In this document: positions 18,513-29,482 of the stretch, in pieces
How the letters are laid out: each line of letters opens with the position of its first letter
How positions within the stretch are numbered: position 1 is the first letter of the stretch
Assembly (NCBI GenBank): GCA_917880885.1
Contig: OU862913.1
Span: forward strand, 27,413,286 to 27,477,285
Reading direction: 5' to 3'
Source: Limnephilus marmoratus
Taxonomy: Eukaryota > Arthropoda > Insecta > Trichoptera > Limnephilidae
Length of the DNA: 64,000 bases
The notes under the pieces: model-generated
Told to the model about the DNA's origin: nothing
Database searches by the model: none
The model's input: only the letters and a program-made list of their open reading frames with translations
Position numbers and translations under genes: made by a program

Positions 18513-21500
18513 TTGTAGGGGATATATTTTCGAGGCGTTTTTTGTTCCGGGATATTTTTTCCATGGGATTTTTTGTCTGAAGATGTTTTGTCCGTAGGAT
18601 ATTTTGTAGGGGATATATTTACGAGGCGTATTTTGTTCCGGGATGTTTTTTCCATGCGATTTTTTGTCTGAAGATGTTTTGTACGTAGGATATTTTGTAT
18701 GGGATATATTTTCGAGGGGTATTTTGTTCCGGGATGTTTTGTCCATGGAATATGTTGTCTGAAGATGTTTTAGTGGAAGAGTTTTTTGTTCCGGGATGTT
18801 TTGTCCATGGGATTTTTTATCTGAAGATGTTTTGTCCGTAGGATATTTTGTAGGGGATATTTTATAGAGACGTTTTTTGTTTATGGCCATGGAATATTTT
18901 GTCTGAAGATGTTTTGTCCGTAGGATATTTTGTAGAGGATATTTTTTCGAGGTGTTTTTTGTTCCGGGATGTTTTGTCCATGGAATATTTTGTCTGAACA
19001 TGTTTTGTCCGTAGGATTTTTTGTCTGGGATATTTTTTCGACACGTTTTTTGTTCCGGGATGTTTTGTCCAAGGGATTTTTTGTCTGAAGATGTTTTGTC
19101 CGTAGGATATTTTGAAGGGGATATTTTATCGAGACATTTTTTATTCCGGGATGTTTTGTCCATGGAATATTTTGTCTGAAGGTGTTTTGTCCATAGGATA
19201 TTTTGTAGGGTATATTTTTTCGAGGCGTTTTTTGTTTCGGGATGTTTTGTCCATGGAATATGTTGTCTGAAGATGTTTTAGTGGAAGAGTTTTTTGTTCC
19301 GGGTTGTTTTGTCCATGGGATTTTTTATCTGAAGATGTTTTGTCCGTAGGATATTTTGTAGAGGATATTTTTTCGAGGCGTTTTTTGTTCCGGGATGTTT
19401 TGTCCATGGAATATTTTGTCTGAACATGTTTTGTCCGTAGGATTTTTTGTCTGGGATATTTTTTCGACACGTTTTTTGTTCCGGGATGTTTTGTCCAAGG
19501 GATTTTTTGTCTGAAGATGTTTTGTCCGTTGGATATTTAGTAGGGGATATTTTATCGAGACGTTTTTTGTTCATGTCCATGGAAAAATTTTCTAAAGATA
19601 TTTCGTCCGTAGGATATTTTGTACGTGATATATTTTCGAGGCGTTTTTGGTTCTAGGATATTTTTTCCATGGGATTTTTTGTCTGAAGATGTTTTGTCCG
19701 TAGGATATTTTGTAGGGGATATTTTATCGAGACGTTTTTTATTCATGTCCATGGAATATTTTTTCTAAAGATGTTTTGTCCGTAGGATATTTTGTAGGGG
19801 ATATATTTTCGAGGCGTATTTTGTTCCGGGATGTTTTATCCATGGGATATTTTGTCTCACGATATTTTGTCCGTAGGAAATTTTGTAGGGGATATAGTTT
19901 CGAGGCGTTTTTTGTTCCGGGATATTTTTTCCATGGAATTTTTTGTCTAAAGATGTTTTGTCCGTAGGATATTTTGTAGGGGATATTTTATCGAGACGTT
20001 TTTTATTCATGTCCATGGAATATTTTTTCTAAAGATGTTTTGTCCGTAGGATATTTTGTAGGGGATATTTTTTCGAGGCGTTTTTTGTTCCGGGATGTTT
20101 TGTCCATGGAATATTTTGTCTGAAGATGTTTTGTCCGTATGATATTTTGTCTGGGATATTTTTTCGACACGTTTTTTGTTCCGGGATGTTTTGTCCAAGG
20201 GATTTTTTGTCTGAAGATGTTTTGTACGTAGGATATTTAGTAGGGGATATTTTATCGAGACGTTTTTTGTTCATGTCCATGGAAAAATTTTCTAAAGATA
20301 TTTCGTCCGTAGGATATTTTGTACGTGATATATTTTTGAGGCGTTTTTGGTTCTAGGATATTTTTTCCATGGGATTTTTTGTCTGAATATGTTTTGTCCG
20401 TAGGATTTTTTGTAGGGGATATTTTATCGATACGTTTTTTGTTCTTGGCCATGGAAAATTTTGTCTAAAGATGTTTTGTCCGTATGATATTTTGTAGGGG
20501 ATATTTTATCGAGACGTTTTTTGTTAATGGCCATGGAATATTTTGTCTGAAGATGATTTGTCCGTTGGATATATTGTAGGGGATATTTTTTCGAGGCATT
20601 TTTTGTTCCGGGATGTTTTGTCCATGGAATATTTTGTCTGATGATGTTTTGTCCGTAGGATATTTTGTATGGGATATTTTTTCAAGGCGTTTTTTTTTCC
20701 TGGATGTTTTGTCCATGGGATTTTTTGTCTGAAGATGTTTTGTCCGTAGGATATTTTGTAGGGGATATATTTTCGAGGCGTATTTTGTTCCGGGATGTTT
20801 TGTCCATGGGATATTTTGTCTAACGATACTTTGTCCGTAGGAAATTATGTAGGGGATATAGTTTCGAGGCGTTTTTTGTTCCGGGATATTTTTTCCATGG
20901 GATTTTTTGTCTGAAGGTGTTTTGTCCGTAGGATATTTTGTAGGGGATATATTTTCGAGGCGTATTTTGTTCCGGGATGTTTTGTCCATGGGATTTTTTG
21001 TCATAAGATGTTTTGTCCGTAGGATATTTTGAAGGGGATATTTTATCGAGACATTTTTTATTCCGGGATGTTTTGTCCATGGAATATTTTGTCTGAAGAT
21101 GTTTTGTCCATAGGATATTTTGTAGGGTATATTTTTTCGAGGCGTTTTTTGTTTCGGGATGTTTTGTCCATGGAATATTTTGTCTGAAGATGTTTTGTCC
21201 GTAGGATATTTTGTCTGGGATATTTTTTCGAGGCGTTTTTTGTTCCGGGATGTTTTGTCCATGGGATTTTTTGTCTGAAGATGTTTTGTCCGTAGGATAT
21301 TTTGTAGGGTATATTTTATCGAGACGTTTTTTATTCATGTCCATGGAATATTTTTTCTAAAGATGTTTTGTCCGTAGGATATTTTGTAGGGGATATTTTT
21401 TCGAGGCGTTTTTTGTTCCGGGATGTTTTGTCCATGGAATATTTTGTCTGAAGATGTTTTGTCCGTAGGATTTTTTGTCTGGGATATTTTTTCGACACGT

Positions 21501-21796
21501 TTTTTGTTCCGGGATGTTTTGTCCAAGGGATTTTTTGTCTGAAGATGTTTTGTCCGTAGGATATTTAGTAGGGGATATTTTATCGAGACGTTTTTTGTTC
21601 ATGTCCATGGAAAAATTTTCTAAAGGTATTTCGTCCGTAGAATATTTTGTACGTGATATATTTTTGAGGCGTTTTTGGTTCTAGGATATTTTTTCCATGG
21701 GATTTTTTGTCTGAAGATGTTTTGTCCGTAGGATTTTTTGTAGGGGATATTTTATCGATACGTTTTTTGTTCCGGGATGTTTTGTCCATGGAATAA
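18513..21796. repeat. 91-bp minisatellite, about 36 copies
   Basis: Head-to-tail array whose spacing is 91 bp (for example the TCCGTAGGAT marker at 18591, 19008 and 19099), with occasional shorter units from internal deletions. The unit holds a GATGTTTTGTCC-type string twice, so it may have arisen from a shorter repeat. Larger blocks also repeat: CGTTTTTTGTTCATGTCC occurs at 19561, 20261 and 21589, i.e. 700 and 1,328 bp apart, a higher-order pattern. Minus-strand frames up to 265 codons are consequences of the period and lack of stops. The array is interrupted at 21797 by a LINE and resumes at about 23490. Confidence 0.93.
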
Positions 21797-23394
21797 CAGA
21801 CGCAAATAATGCTCCTCTTCCATCAACAACTCTAGATGAAACTCTTGATATTTCGCAGTGTACCATAAGTCTCTCTGATGTAGTAACTAAAGTTAAATCA
21901 TTAGATATCAACAAATCTGCAGGACCGGATAATATCCCCACAATATTTATCAAAGAATGTATCAAAGTAATTGCTCTTCCATTAACCAAACTTTTTAATT
22001 TATCTTTATCCAGTGGAATTTTTCCCGATATGTGGAAACATAGTTATTTGACTCCAATTTTCAAAAAGGGCGATAAAAGTGATGTTTGTAATTATAGACC
22101 AATATGCATTCAATCCACCATACCGAAACTATTTGAAAGCCTAATACTTGACAAACTTTTTGCCCAAATAAAACCTGTAATATCACCTTACCAGTTTGGA
22201 TTTATGCCAGGTAGAAGTACACTTTCTAACTTGATTATTTATGAAAATTTTATAACCAATGCTTTTAAAGAAAAAAAACAAGTAGACTCTGTCTATACTG
22301 ATTTTAGTAAAGCCTTTGATTCAGTTTCCCATAAAATTCTCATTTGGAAATTAGAAAAGCTTGGTATACGTGGCAGTATATTAGCCTGGTTTGAAAGCTA
22401 TCTTACTGGAAGACAACAAATTGTTAGAATAAAATCCTCATTGTCGGAAAAAATTTATGCAACAAGTGGAGTTCCACAGGGTTCACACCTTGGCCCAATA
22501 TTATTTATCTTGTTTATAAATGATCTTACAAAAATATTTCATGATGTATTTATCTTACTTTTTGCTGATGACCTCAAAATTTTTAGAATAATTCAAAATA
22601 TTTATCATTGCAACATTCTTCAAGATAATATCAACAAATTGTTAATTTGGTGTAATGAAAATAGACTTTACTTAAATATCTCAAAATGTCATATAGTTAG
22701 ATTTTCTCGAATAAAAAATCCAGTGATCTTCAATTACAACATTGATAACAATACTCTGGAGACATTAACACAAATTAAAGACTTGGGCATCACTTTTCAA
22801 TCTAATCTTTCATTTGTTAACCACATAACAGAAATCTCTAATAAGGCCTTAAAAATGTTGGGATTTATAACTAGGCTAACTAGAAATTTTAACAATATTA
22901 AGTGTATAAAACTGTTATATTTTGCATATGTTAGAAGTCAACTTGAATACAATTCTCCCGTCTGGAACCCATATTACAATATACATGTACAAGCTGTTGA
23001 AAGAATACAAAACAAATTATTACGTTTTCTTAATTTTAAAATGGGTATTCCAGCAGTTATGTTGAACTACAATACTATTTTGAATGATATGAATATGCTG
23101 AAATTGTCAGACAGAAGAACTTTCACTGACTTGGTATTTCTGTATAAAATTCTAAATGATTTAGTTGACAGTCCGATATTGCTCGAATTGATAAGCTTCC
23201 GGATTCCAATACGTAATACTAGAAGTCAGGATTTATTTCAGTGCAGTAATTCTGGAACTAACTATCATATGTATTCCTCTTTGCCCAGAATACTAATGGA
23301 GGGAAACAATTATACCAAGTCAGTGGACATCTTCAATTTATCTTTAAACAAATATAAAATATTGTTACGAAGGCAGTTCAGTTATGTACAATAA
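21796..23394 (+). CDS. LINE ORF2 reverse transcriptase, 5-prime truncated
   Basis: Open frame of about 530 codons in line with the ATG at 22030; upstream codons from 21796 are LINE protein too (S-A-G-P-D-N-I-P at about 21916). It contains the RT series: T-P-I-F-K-K-G-D-K and N-Y-R-P-I (finger), D-F-S-K-A-F-D-S-V (motif A), G-V-P-Q-G-S-H-L-G-P-I-L-F (motif B), L-L-F-A-D-D-L-K-I-F (motif C), then I-K-D-L-G-I-T-F and S-Q-L-E-Y-N-S-P-V-W-N-P. The endonuclease is missing by truncation. RT copies element RNA at the nicked target. Jockey/CR1 superfamily by motif pattern; exact clade not determined. Confidence 0.88.
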   Translation, partial: TDANNAPLPSTTLDETLDISQCTISLSDVVTKVKSLDINKSAGPDNIPTIFIKECIKVIALPLTKLFNLSLSSGIFPDMWKHSYLTPIFKKGDKSDVCNYRPICIQSTIPKLFESLILDKLFAQIKPVISPYQFGFMPGRSTLSNLIIYENFITNAFKEKKQVDSVYTDFSKAFDSVSHKILIWKLEKLGIRGSILAWFESYLTGRQQIVRIKSSLSEKIYATSGVPQGSHLGPILFILFINDLTKIFHDVFILLFADDLKIFRIIQNIYHCNILQDNINKLLIWCNENRLYLNISKCHIVRFSRIKNPVIFNYNIDNNTLETLTQIKDLGITFQSNLSFVNHITEISNKALKMLGFITRLTRNFNNIKCIKLLYFAYVRSQLEYNSPVWNPYYNIHVQAVERIQNKLLRFLNFKMGIPAVMLNYNTILNDMNMLKLSDRRTFTDLVFLYKILNDLVDSPILLELISFRIPIRNTRSQDLFQCSNSGTNYHMYSSLPRILMEGNNYTKSVDIFNLSLNKYKILLRRQFSYVQ

Positions 23395-23447
23395 ATACTG
23401 TGTATTTCTTACTATTCATATGTAAAAGCCCCGAAAAAGGGCGTTAA

Positions 23448-23489
<42 letters not shown>
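21797..23489 (+). mobile_element. 5-prime-truncated LINE inside the minisatellite
   Basis: A non-LTR retrotransposon copy dividing the 91-bp array. The left junction falls after CCATGGAATA of a repeat unit and the right after a (TAAA)n tail, where the unit resumes at TTTGTCTGAAG. The coding frame is open from the junction to the stop, so the insertion is young relative to other copies. A short 3-prime UTR (about 23395-23444) precedes the tail. Confidence 0.88.
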
Positions 23490-23493
<4 letters not shown>

Positions 23494-23612
23494 GTCTGAA
23501 GATATTTTGTCCGTAGGATATTTTGTATGGGATATTTTTTCGAGGCGTTTTTTGTTCCGGGATGTTTTGTTCATGGGATTTTTTGGCTGAAGAGGTTTTG
23601 TCCGTAGGATAT
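23490..23612. repeat. 91-bp minisatellite, resumed end
   Basis: About 1.3 units of the array after the LINE insertion (CCGTAGGATATTTTGTATGG, TTCCGGGATGTTTTG). It ends at TAGGATATT before the 5-prime flank of the next LINE. Confidence 0.9.
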
Positions 23613-24057
23613 TGTTTTACAACAATAGTTAGTGCCAGACATCAAGTTTAATTTTTCTCCGTAAAAATAGTTGAATAAAACGCAAAAAAGTTTATTTTGA
23701 TCGATAAAAACTGGTGTAGCAGTGCATCACTGTGCTGCCGTAATTCTGAATCTAATATTACGTACGTACTGAACTATTTTCATAAGAGAAACTGATTTTA
23801 TAAATTCAAATAACTGTGATTTTGAACAACTTGTATGATTTACCTACATATGGAATATTTATGCTACCTTTCAATAGAGGGCATTAAATACCTACATACC
23901 GTAATAAAATTAAGTTGCTCTGCTGATCAACAGATGGCAATGCATGCGTAATTTGCAAAAGAAAATATTTTAATTCAACTATTGCCCAATAGATGGTGAT
24001 AGTTATAAAAATTTAAATAATATTTATTTTTTAATAAATAAAAGTAAATAATTTAAA
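23613..24057 (+). other. Probable 5-prime UTR of next LINE
   Basis: No gene. It lies between the end of the minisatellite and the ORF1 start at 24058, and may be the LINE's 5-prime UTR and promoter. I see no duplicated target that would fix the 5-prime end. Confidence 0.35.
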
Positions 24058-25021
24058 ATGACTTCCCTAACTCCAGAAGAGAGGTTGAAAAATGCAAAAA
24101 ATTTAATGAAAAATTTTAATAAGACATTAACATCTAACATCTTGTCAAAGGATCAAAAAACCTCCCTAACTGAGGCAGTGTGTGAAATGTTGAACCACAT
24201 TGAAGCCATGGTTTAGGAATACAAGGCACTAACTACCAAAGAAGGGGAGGGACTCGACAGATAGTATCAGTCATTATACAAAATTGATAAGAACATTGAA
24301 GATTTAAAATTAAATATTGAGTCTAAATCGTATGCTGAAATTACGAAATATGGTAAATCTATTGAAGAACCAAGTAAATGTAAAAAACATGAACCTGTCA
24401 TCATTATTAAGCCGAAAGATAAGGATCAAAAAAATATGGTAAGAAAGGACGAAATAAAACAAAACATAGATCCTGTTAATTTTGGTGTTACTGGAATTAG
24501 AATTTTTAAACAAGGGGCAGTAATAGTGGAGTGCAAGAACGTAGCTGCAATACAAAAGATGGAGGAGCAAATAATTTTAAAGATGGGTGACAAATATGAT
24601 GTAAAAATCCCCCAAGAAAAAAATCCATCTGTCAAAATTATAGGCTTAACCGAAAAATATTCTTTTGAAGAAATGGAAAGGACAATTAAGTGTCAAAATG
24701 AGTTTATTTTTGAACAGCACTCAAAAATAAAAGTAACATTTGTAAAAGAAACAAAAAATCTACGAAATCAAACAAGCTACACCATATATGCTGACGTTGA
24801 CGGAAAGACATACCACAGGATGTTTAAGGAAGAAAAAATAAATATTGGATGGGACAGATGCAGGGTCTTTGATAATTTAAATATCATGAGATGTTTTAAA
24901 TGTAATGGGTTTAATCACAAGGCTATAGATTGCAGAAACCTAAAATCTTGTCCAAAATGCGCAAAACATCATGATGTTAAAGATTGCACCGAGGAGGATA
25001 TTCAGTGCATCAATTGTATAA
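24058..25021 (+). pseudogene. LINE ORF1 (gag-like), N-terminal part
   Basis: First ORF of a non-LTR retrotransposon, encoding an RNA-binding nucleocapsid-like protein. Reading starts M-T-S-L-T-P-E-E-R at 24058; stops occur at about 24214 and 24259, after which the frame is open. Near the end it has zinc knuckles: C-F-K-C-N-G-F-N-H-K-A-I-D-C, then C-P-K-C-A-K-H-H, then C-I-N-C. This multi-CCHC pattern is typical of ORF1 from I/Jockey/R1-type LINEs. The protein is cut at 25030 by an inserted transposase relic and continues at 26357. Confidence 0.8.
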
Positions 25022-25030
25022 TGACTATAG

Positions 25031-26347
25031 TCGAACAGATACCAAATGCACTCCCAAAATTTCACACGGGGATTAACGTACAGTCAAAACTCCGAAAAAC
25101 CCAAACTCGAAAGGCACTCCACCATTATATTATTAATATTTTTATATTTTTCATTTCTTATTATTTATACGTCCCTCGTAAATTCCTATTTACGAAAATA
25201 CATTAAACTGGATTCTAAAAACAATATTTCAGACGATACCTAATAATTACACGCCGCGAAACAAAATTTAGAAATTCCATTGGCGGTTATTCCCGTGAAT
25301 TAGGCGACTAAATGCTTTGGAAATTCCATTGTTATTTATATTTACTTACTATAAAAGCAAACAATTAATGATTCCACATTCAGTAATAAGTAGTGTATTG
25401 ACTTCGTAAGATCAAAAACCAGTCCATTACTTTATTTTCGATTTAATACCTATACTTTATTAATGTCATTTTGACTCCCTTTATTTAATCGGTGTGTTTG
25501 TAATTACATATTGTATGTTTAGTAGATAATACATATTTAAAATGGTGGACGTAAATCAACGATACGAATTGCAGGCAGGTGAAAGAACCATAGTTTATAA
25601 TGTTATCAAGTTTTTCATCAGTCCAATATACATCAAATCCAGAATACATCAAAACATTGAACTTCAAGCAAGTACATTTATTGGCAGCAGGACTGACGAC
25701 ATCCATACATCTATTGGCAGCAGGCTTGCGGCCTCAACGGGATTGGAAGATTTTAAAAAGGATGTTGTGCGTCGCAATGTGATTGATTTTTTGTCAATGG
25801 ACAATATCCCACTCTTGCAGATCTTAACAAAGTTCTGGTGGATAAATTTTTTTTTTTTGGTTCTCATGAGTCGTTGCGATGTATTTTGCATGATATTGGT
25901 TTAAAATTCAAAATACACAAAGATGGAAGAAAGTATTTAATGGGAAGATTAGACATTGCTACAGCGCGTGTAGACTTTTTGAGAAAAATGAATCAAAATG
26001 AAAATGAACTAGCGACGGACGGCAAATAGTCTATTTGGACGAGACTTGGGTGAATCAAAATCACTCGATTACACACATGTGGCAAAATAGTGACGGCAAT
26101 GGGGGTTTAAAAGTGCAAGTTGGAAAAGGTAGCCGGCTGATCATTTTGAGTTGTATTTATTGTAGTAGGTATTTTTAAACACCTACGCATTTTCATTCAA
26201 TCCTTATTCAGACTTAAATTCAGTCCCGAACATAATAAAAACATTTTGTTTAGTGAAATTAAGTTTAAGTCGTGAACCTTCTCGTGTTGCTTTACCTGTA
26301 AATTTTATTACTGACTTTGGACTTTGACCGTTCACTTAGTTTCTGTT
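25031..26347 (+). mobile_element. Insertion carrying a DDE transposase relic
   Basis: Divides the LINE ORF1 and is bracketed by TGACTATAG at 25022-25030 and 26348-26356, a 9-bp duplication. Clear inverted ends were not found; only AACAGA is shared between the termini. Its coding relic (25542-26170) belongs to the same DDE-type group as the element at 61649-63068. Since TIRs are unclear, the outer limits rest on the duplication and on the LINE protein resuming. Confidence 0.6.
25542..26170 (+). pseudogene. DDE-type transposase, N-terminal half, broken
   Basis: ATG at 25542 opens M-V-D-V-N-Q-R-Y, with G-E-R-T-I-V-Y-N-V. Then come L-E-D-F-K-K-D-V-V-R-R and, in a shifted frame, L-M-G-R-L-D-I-A-T-A-R and F-L-R-K-M. 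Past a stop, 26030-26140 reads V-Y-L-D-E-T-W-V-N-Q-N-H and G-K-G-S-R-L-I-I. Y-L-D-E-T-W carries the first catalytic Asp of the DDE_3-type endonuclease domain, and the preceding segment matches the helix-turn-helix and linker of those insect transposases. The second Asp and the Glu region are missing, so it is inactive. At least two frameshifts and one stop. Confidence 0.7.
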
Positions 26348-26356
26348 TGACTATAG

Positions 26357-26465
26357 CAATAGATTAGGACTGAAACTAAATAGTGGTCACTCAGCCATGA
26401 GCAAGGAATGCCCAATTTATAAAAGAAAATTAGAAGCAAAAATGAGCAGAATCTCTTTTTTATAA
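26357..26465 (+). pseudogene. LINE ORF1, C-terminal end
   Basis: Continuation of ORF1 after the insertion: N-R-L-G-L-K-L, then H-S-A-M-S-K-E-C-P-I-Y-K-R. The H-S-A-x-S-K-x-C-P-x-Y block is the usual end of the gag-like zinc-knuckle region (last CCHC). The frame is shifted by one base relative to the upstream half at the junction. It ends near 26462. Confidence 0.7.
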
Positions 26466-26485
26466 AAAAAAGTTACGAGAAAGAT

Positions 26486-29280
26486 GAAATTATAAACCTG
26501 AATATACAAAGCATCATGGCACATTACGAAGAGGTAAAAATACTTTGAGAGGAGAAGAAACCTTTTATGCTTATGATGAGTGAAACACATGTTACTGAAG
26601 ATATTCAAGATAGTGAAATTAAATTTGAACATTATAATACCATCCGTTGCGACTCACATAGTCGACATACAGGAGGAGTGATGATTCTCTTAAGCAATAA
26701 AATTCCATATGAAGTAATATCGAACAATCAATTTGAAAAACATTGTTGGATCTTAGCCATCACCATTAAATCAGGAAACAAGAAAGGTGTATATACTGTA
26801 ATTTATAGATTGCCAAACACAAGCAAGTGCGACTTCTTAACATATTTTCAAAGATGGTGCATGGAAAATTTACAAGATGAAAATATAAACGTTATAGCTG
26901 GAGATTTTAATATAAATGTTAAAGCAAATGCAGACATATACACAAAAAAACTGAAATCTATTATACAACCTACAGGGATGAAACAATTAGTCAAAGATTT
27001 TACACGAATTACAAATATCTCAAAAACGACGATTGATCTGGTAATCTCAAATAAATTCAACTTAAATATTAAAGTACTAGATAATCCTAAAATTACCGAC
27101 CATAACATCATTCAAATTCTAATAAATGACAGAGAAAAATGCAACTCCAGTAAGGAAACACAAATAACAACATTTAAAAATTACATAAAATACAATAAGG
27201 AAATTTTCATTCAATCCTTAGAGACTATTAATTGGAATGGAATAAATCAAATGGAATATAACCAAAAAGCTGACCAGATGATATTAAACTTAAAAAAATC
27301 TATTGATGAAGTTGTTCCAGAACAGAAGATACATAAAAGAAACAATAATAAATGGTACACAAGCGAACTACGTACGATGCAGCACGATAGAGATGCATTT
27401 TACAAAAGAGCATGCCTTACTAATAGTATTACGGATTGGGATAACTACAAAAAAGCGAGAAACAAATACTCCAAAGACATAAAAAGAACGCATAATGAGT
27501 ACATAAAAAATAAAATAAACTCAGAAGAAGGGGATCCCAAAAAAATTTGGAAAAGCATAAAAGAATTAGTACATGGCGAAAACAAAGACGACATAAAAAT
27601 TGTAAACTTTCCAAAAGAGATAAACGAAGAAAACATGGCTAATAACTTTAATAAATATTTTATTGAAAGTATCATTCAAATTAACAAATTAATACCCAAC
27701 ATTGCTGTTAACCCCACAAATGATAATATCGACCCAAACAAAGAATCATTGGTCTTCAGAAAAATAAATGCAGAATATTTATTTAACATTTTAAACAAAA
27801 TAAAATCAAAGAATAGTTCAGATGGATTAACTATTAGTAAAATAAGAGATGCTTTTCCAGTAATTGGATCTACTCTATTAAATATTATCAATGAGACGAT
27901 TGAAGAAGGAAAATTTCCACAGTCATGGAAAATATCTACCATTATACCGGTTCCAAAGGTAAAAATACCAGAAAGTGTGAAGAATTTCGACCAATCAACA
28001 CCTTACCAAAATATGAGCAGATTCTTAAGTTATAATAAAAGAACAAATTTTGCAATATCTAGATAAACACGATATTTTATACCAAGAGCAATCAGGGTTC
28101 AGATCTAATAACTCATGTGAAACAGCATTAAACGTAATTGTCGAAGAATGGAAGGAAGGAATGAATAGTAATAAATTTATCTTAGCAATATTTTTGGATT
28201 TTCAAAGGGCATTCGAAACTATAGACCGAGACATACTAATAAGAAAGCTTAAAGAAATTGGTTTCTCATATGTAGCCATTAAATTAATACAAGAGTATTT
28301 GAGAGACAGAAAGCAGGTAACAAAAATAAATAATCAATTTTCAAAACCAATGGAAAATAAGTTAGGAGTACCACAGGGATCGGTCCTTGGACCTCTATTG
28401 TTCATACTTTATATTAATGACATGGTGAAAATATTTTCAAAATGCAAAGTACGACTTTTTGCCGATGATACACTAATATACTTAATTGGAGATAACTATG
28501 AAGAACTAATACACATTTTAAATAATGAACTAAATGATGTATCAAGATGGCTAAAAATAAATAAGCTTAAATTAAATACAAAAAAAAAACAAAATGTATG
28601 GTGATCGGATACAAGAAGACAGCCAGTGAAAGCAAATTAAAATTGATGGTGAAATTATTGAAAATGTTACTGAAATGAAATACTTAGGAGTTATATTAGA
28701 TTCCAAACTAAACTTCAATAGACATGCTGAATACACCCAAAAGAAAATTGGCAAAAAGATATCTTTTTTTGGAAGAATTCGGCCAAAAATTTCTAGAAAA
28801 ACTGCAATCACCATATACAATTCAATTATTGCTCCACACTTCAACTACTGCTCAAGTATACTTTTCCTATGTAACGAAAGAGAACAAAATAAGTTACAAA
28901 TTCTCCAAAACAGGGCTATGAGAATAATTCTTCGACGAAACAGATTTTCAAAAATAACTAAAATGTTAAAGGAACTAAATTGGTTGACCATGAAACAGAT
29001 GCTGACCTTGAACACGATGGTATTTATCCAGAAAATATTGAACAACACGTTACCAAAACACTTCTCAAATAAAATTGTATACAATAAAGACATGCACAGA
29101 TATAACACAAGGACGTGCAAGGAAATTAGGCTACAAAAAAAGGACAAAGCGAATACGCAGAACAGTCTACTGTACAAGGGAATGAAGTTGTATAACACAC
29201 TACCAGAAACTTTAAAGTCCACACCAATTGGAAAGTTCAAGATGTATTGTAGGAGCTACATAAAACTTGAAAAAATATAG
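26486..29280 (+). pseudogene. LINE ORF2: endonuclease and reverse transcriptase, frameshifted
   Basis: The main protein of the same LINE. Endonuclease (APE type): N-I-Q-S-I near 26500, S-E-T-H at about 26579, G-G-V-M-I-L-L, G-D-F-N-I-N, T-T-I-D-L-V-I-S and D-H-N-I. RT: S-S-D-G-L-T-I-S-K, D-F-Q-R-A-F-E-T-I-D (motif A), G-V-P-Q-G-S-V-L-G-P-L-L-F, L-F-A-D-D-T-L-I-Y (motif C), then M-K-Y-L-G-V-I-L-D. The first long frame (26567-28066) shifts twice between about 27975 and 28040; the next (28050-28604) ends in an A-run near 28582, where one base more or less moves to 28675-29280. The stop is at 29278. The endonuclease nicks DNA and RT copies RNA; this copy is inactive. Confidence 0.85.
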
Positions 29281-29360
29281 TGAATATGAAATATTTTAAT
29301 CAATTAGAAATTTGTAAACTTCAATGTACAAATTACTAAAATAAAAATTATTATTATTAT
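29281..29360 (+). other. LINE 3-prime UTR and (ATT)n tail
   Basis: Short A+T-rich 3-prime end finishing in AATAAAAATTATTATTATTAT. The TSD of the following DNA element (TAATAAGT, 29360-29367) overlaps its end. Confidence 0.55.
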
Positions 29361-29482
29361 AATAAGTGGGAGGAATGCAGATCCCTTTGGTATCGAGTCA
29401 CCGAACGCCACGGGTGTGTTACTATTTACGCGATAGTAAATTAACGTTTTTTCGTACAATTTTTTAAGTTATTATCTTAAAA

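Noticed and set aside
18504..19163. 219-codon minus-strand frame rich in Lys, Ser and Thr (and a 265-codon one at 20465-21262)
   Set aside because: They lie wholly within the 91-bp minisatellite; the period of 3n+1 and stop-poor units produce frames on both strands, so no gene is supported.
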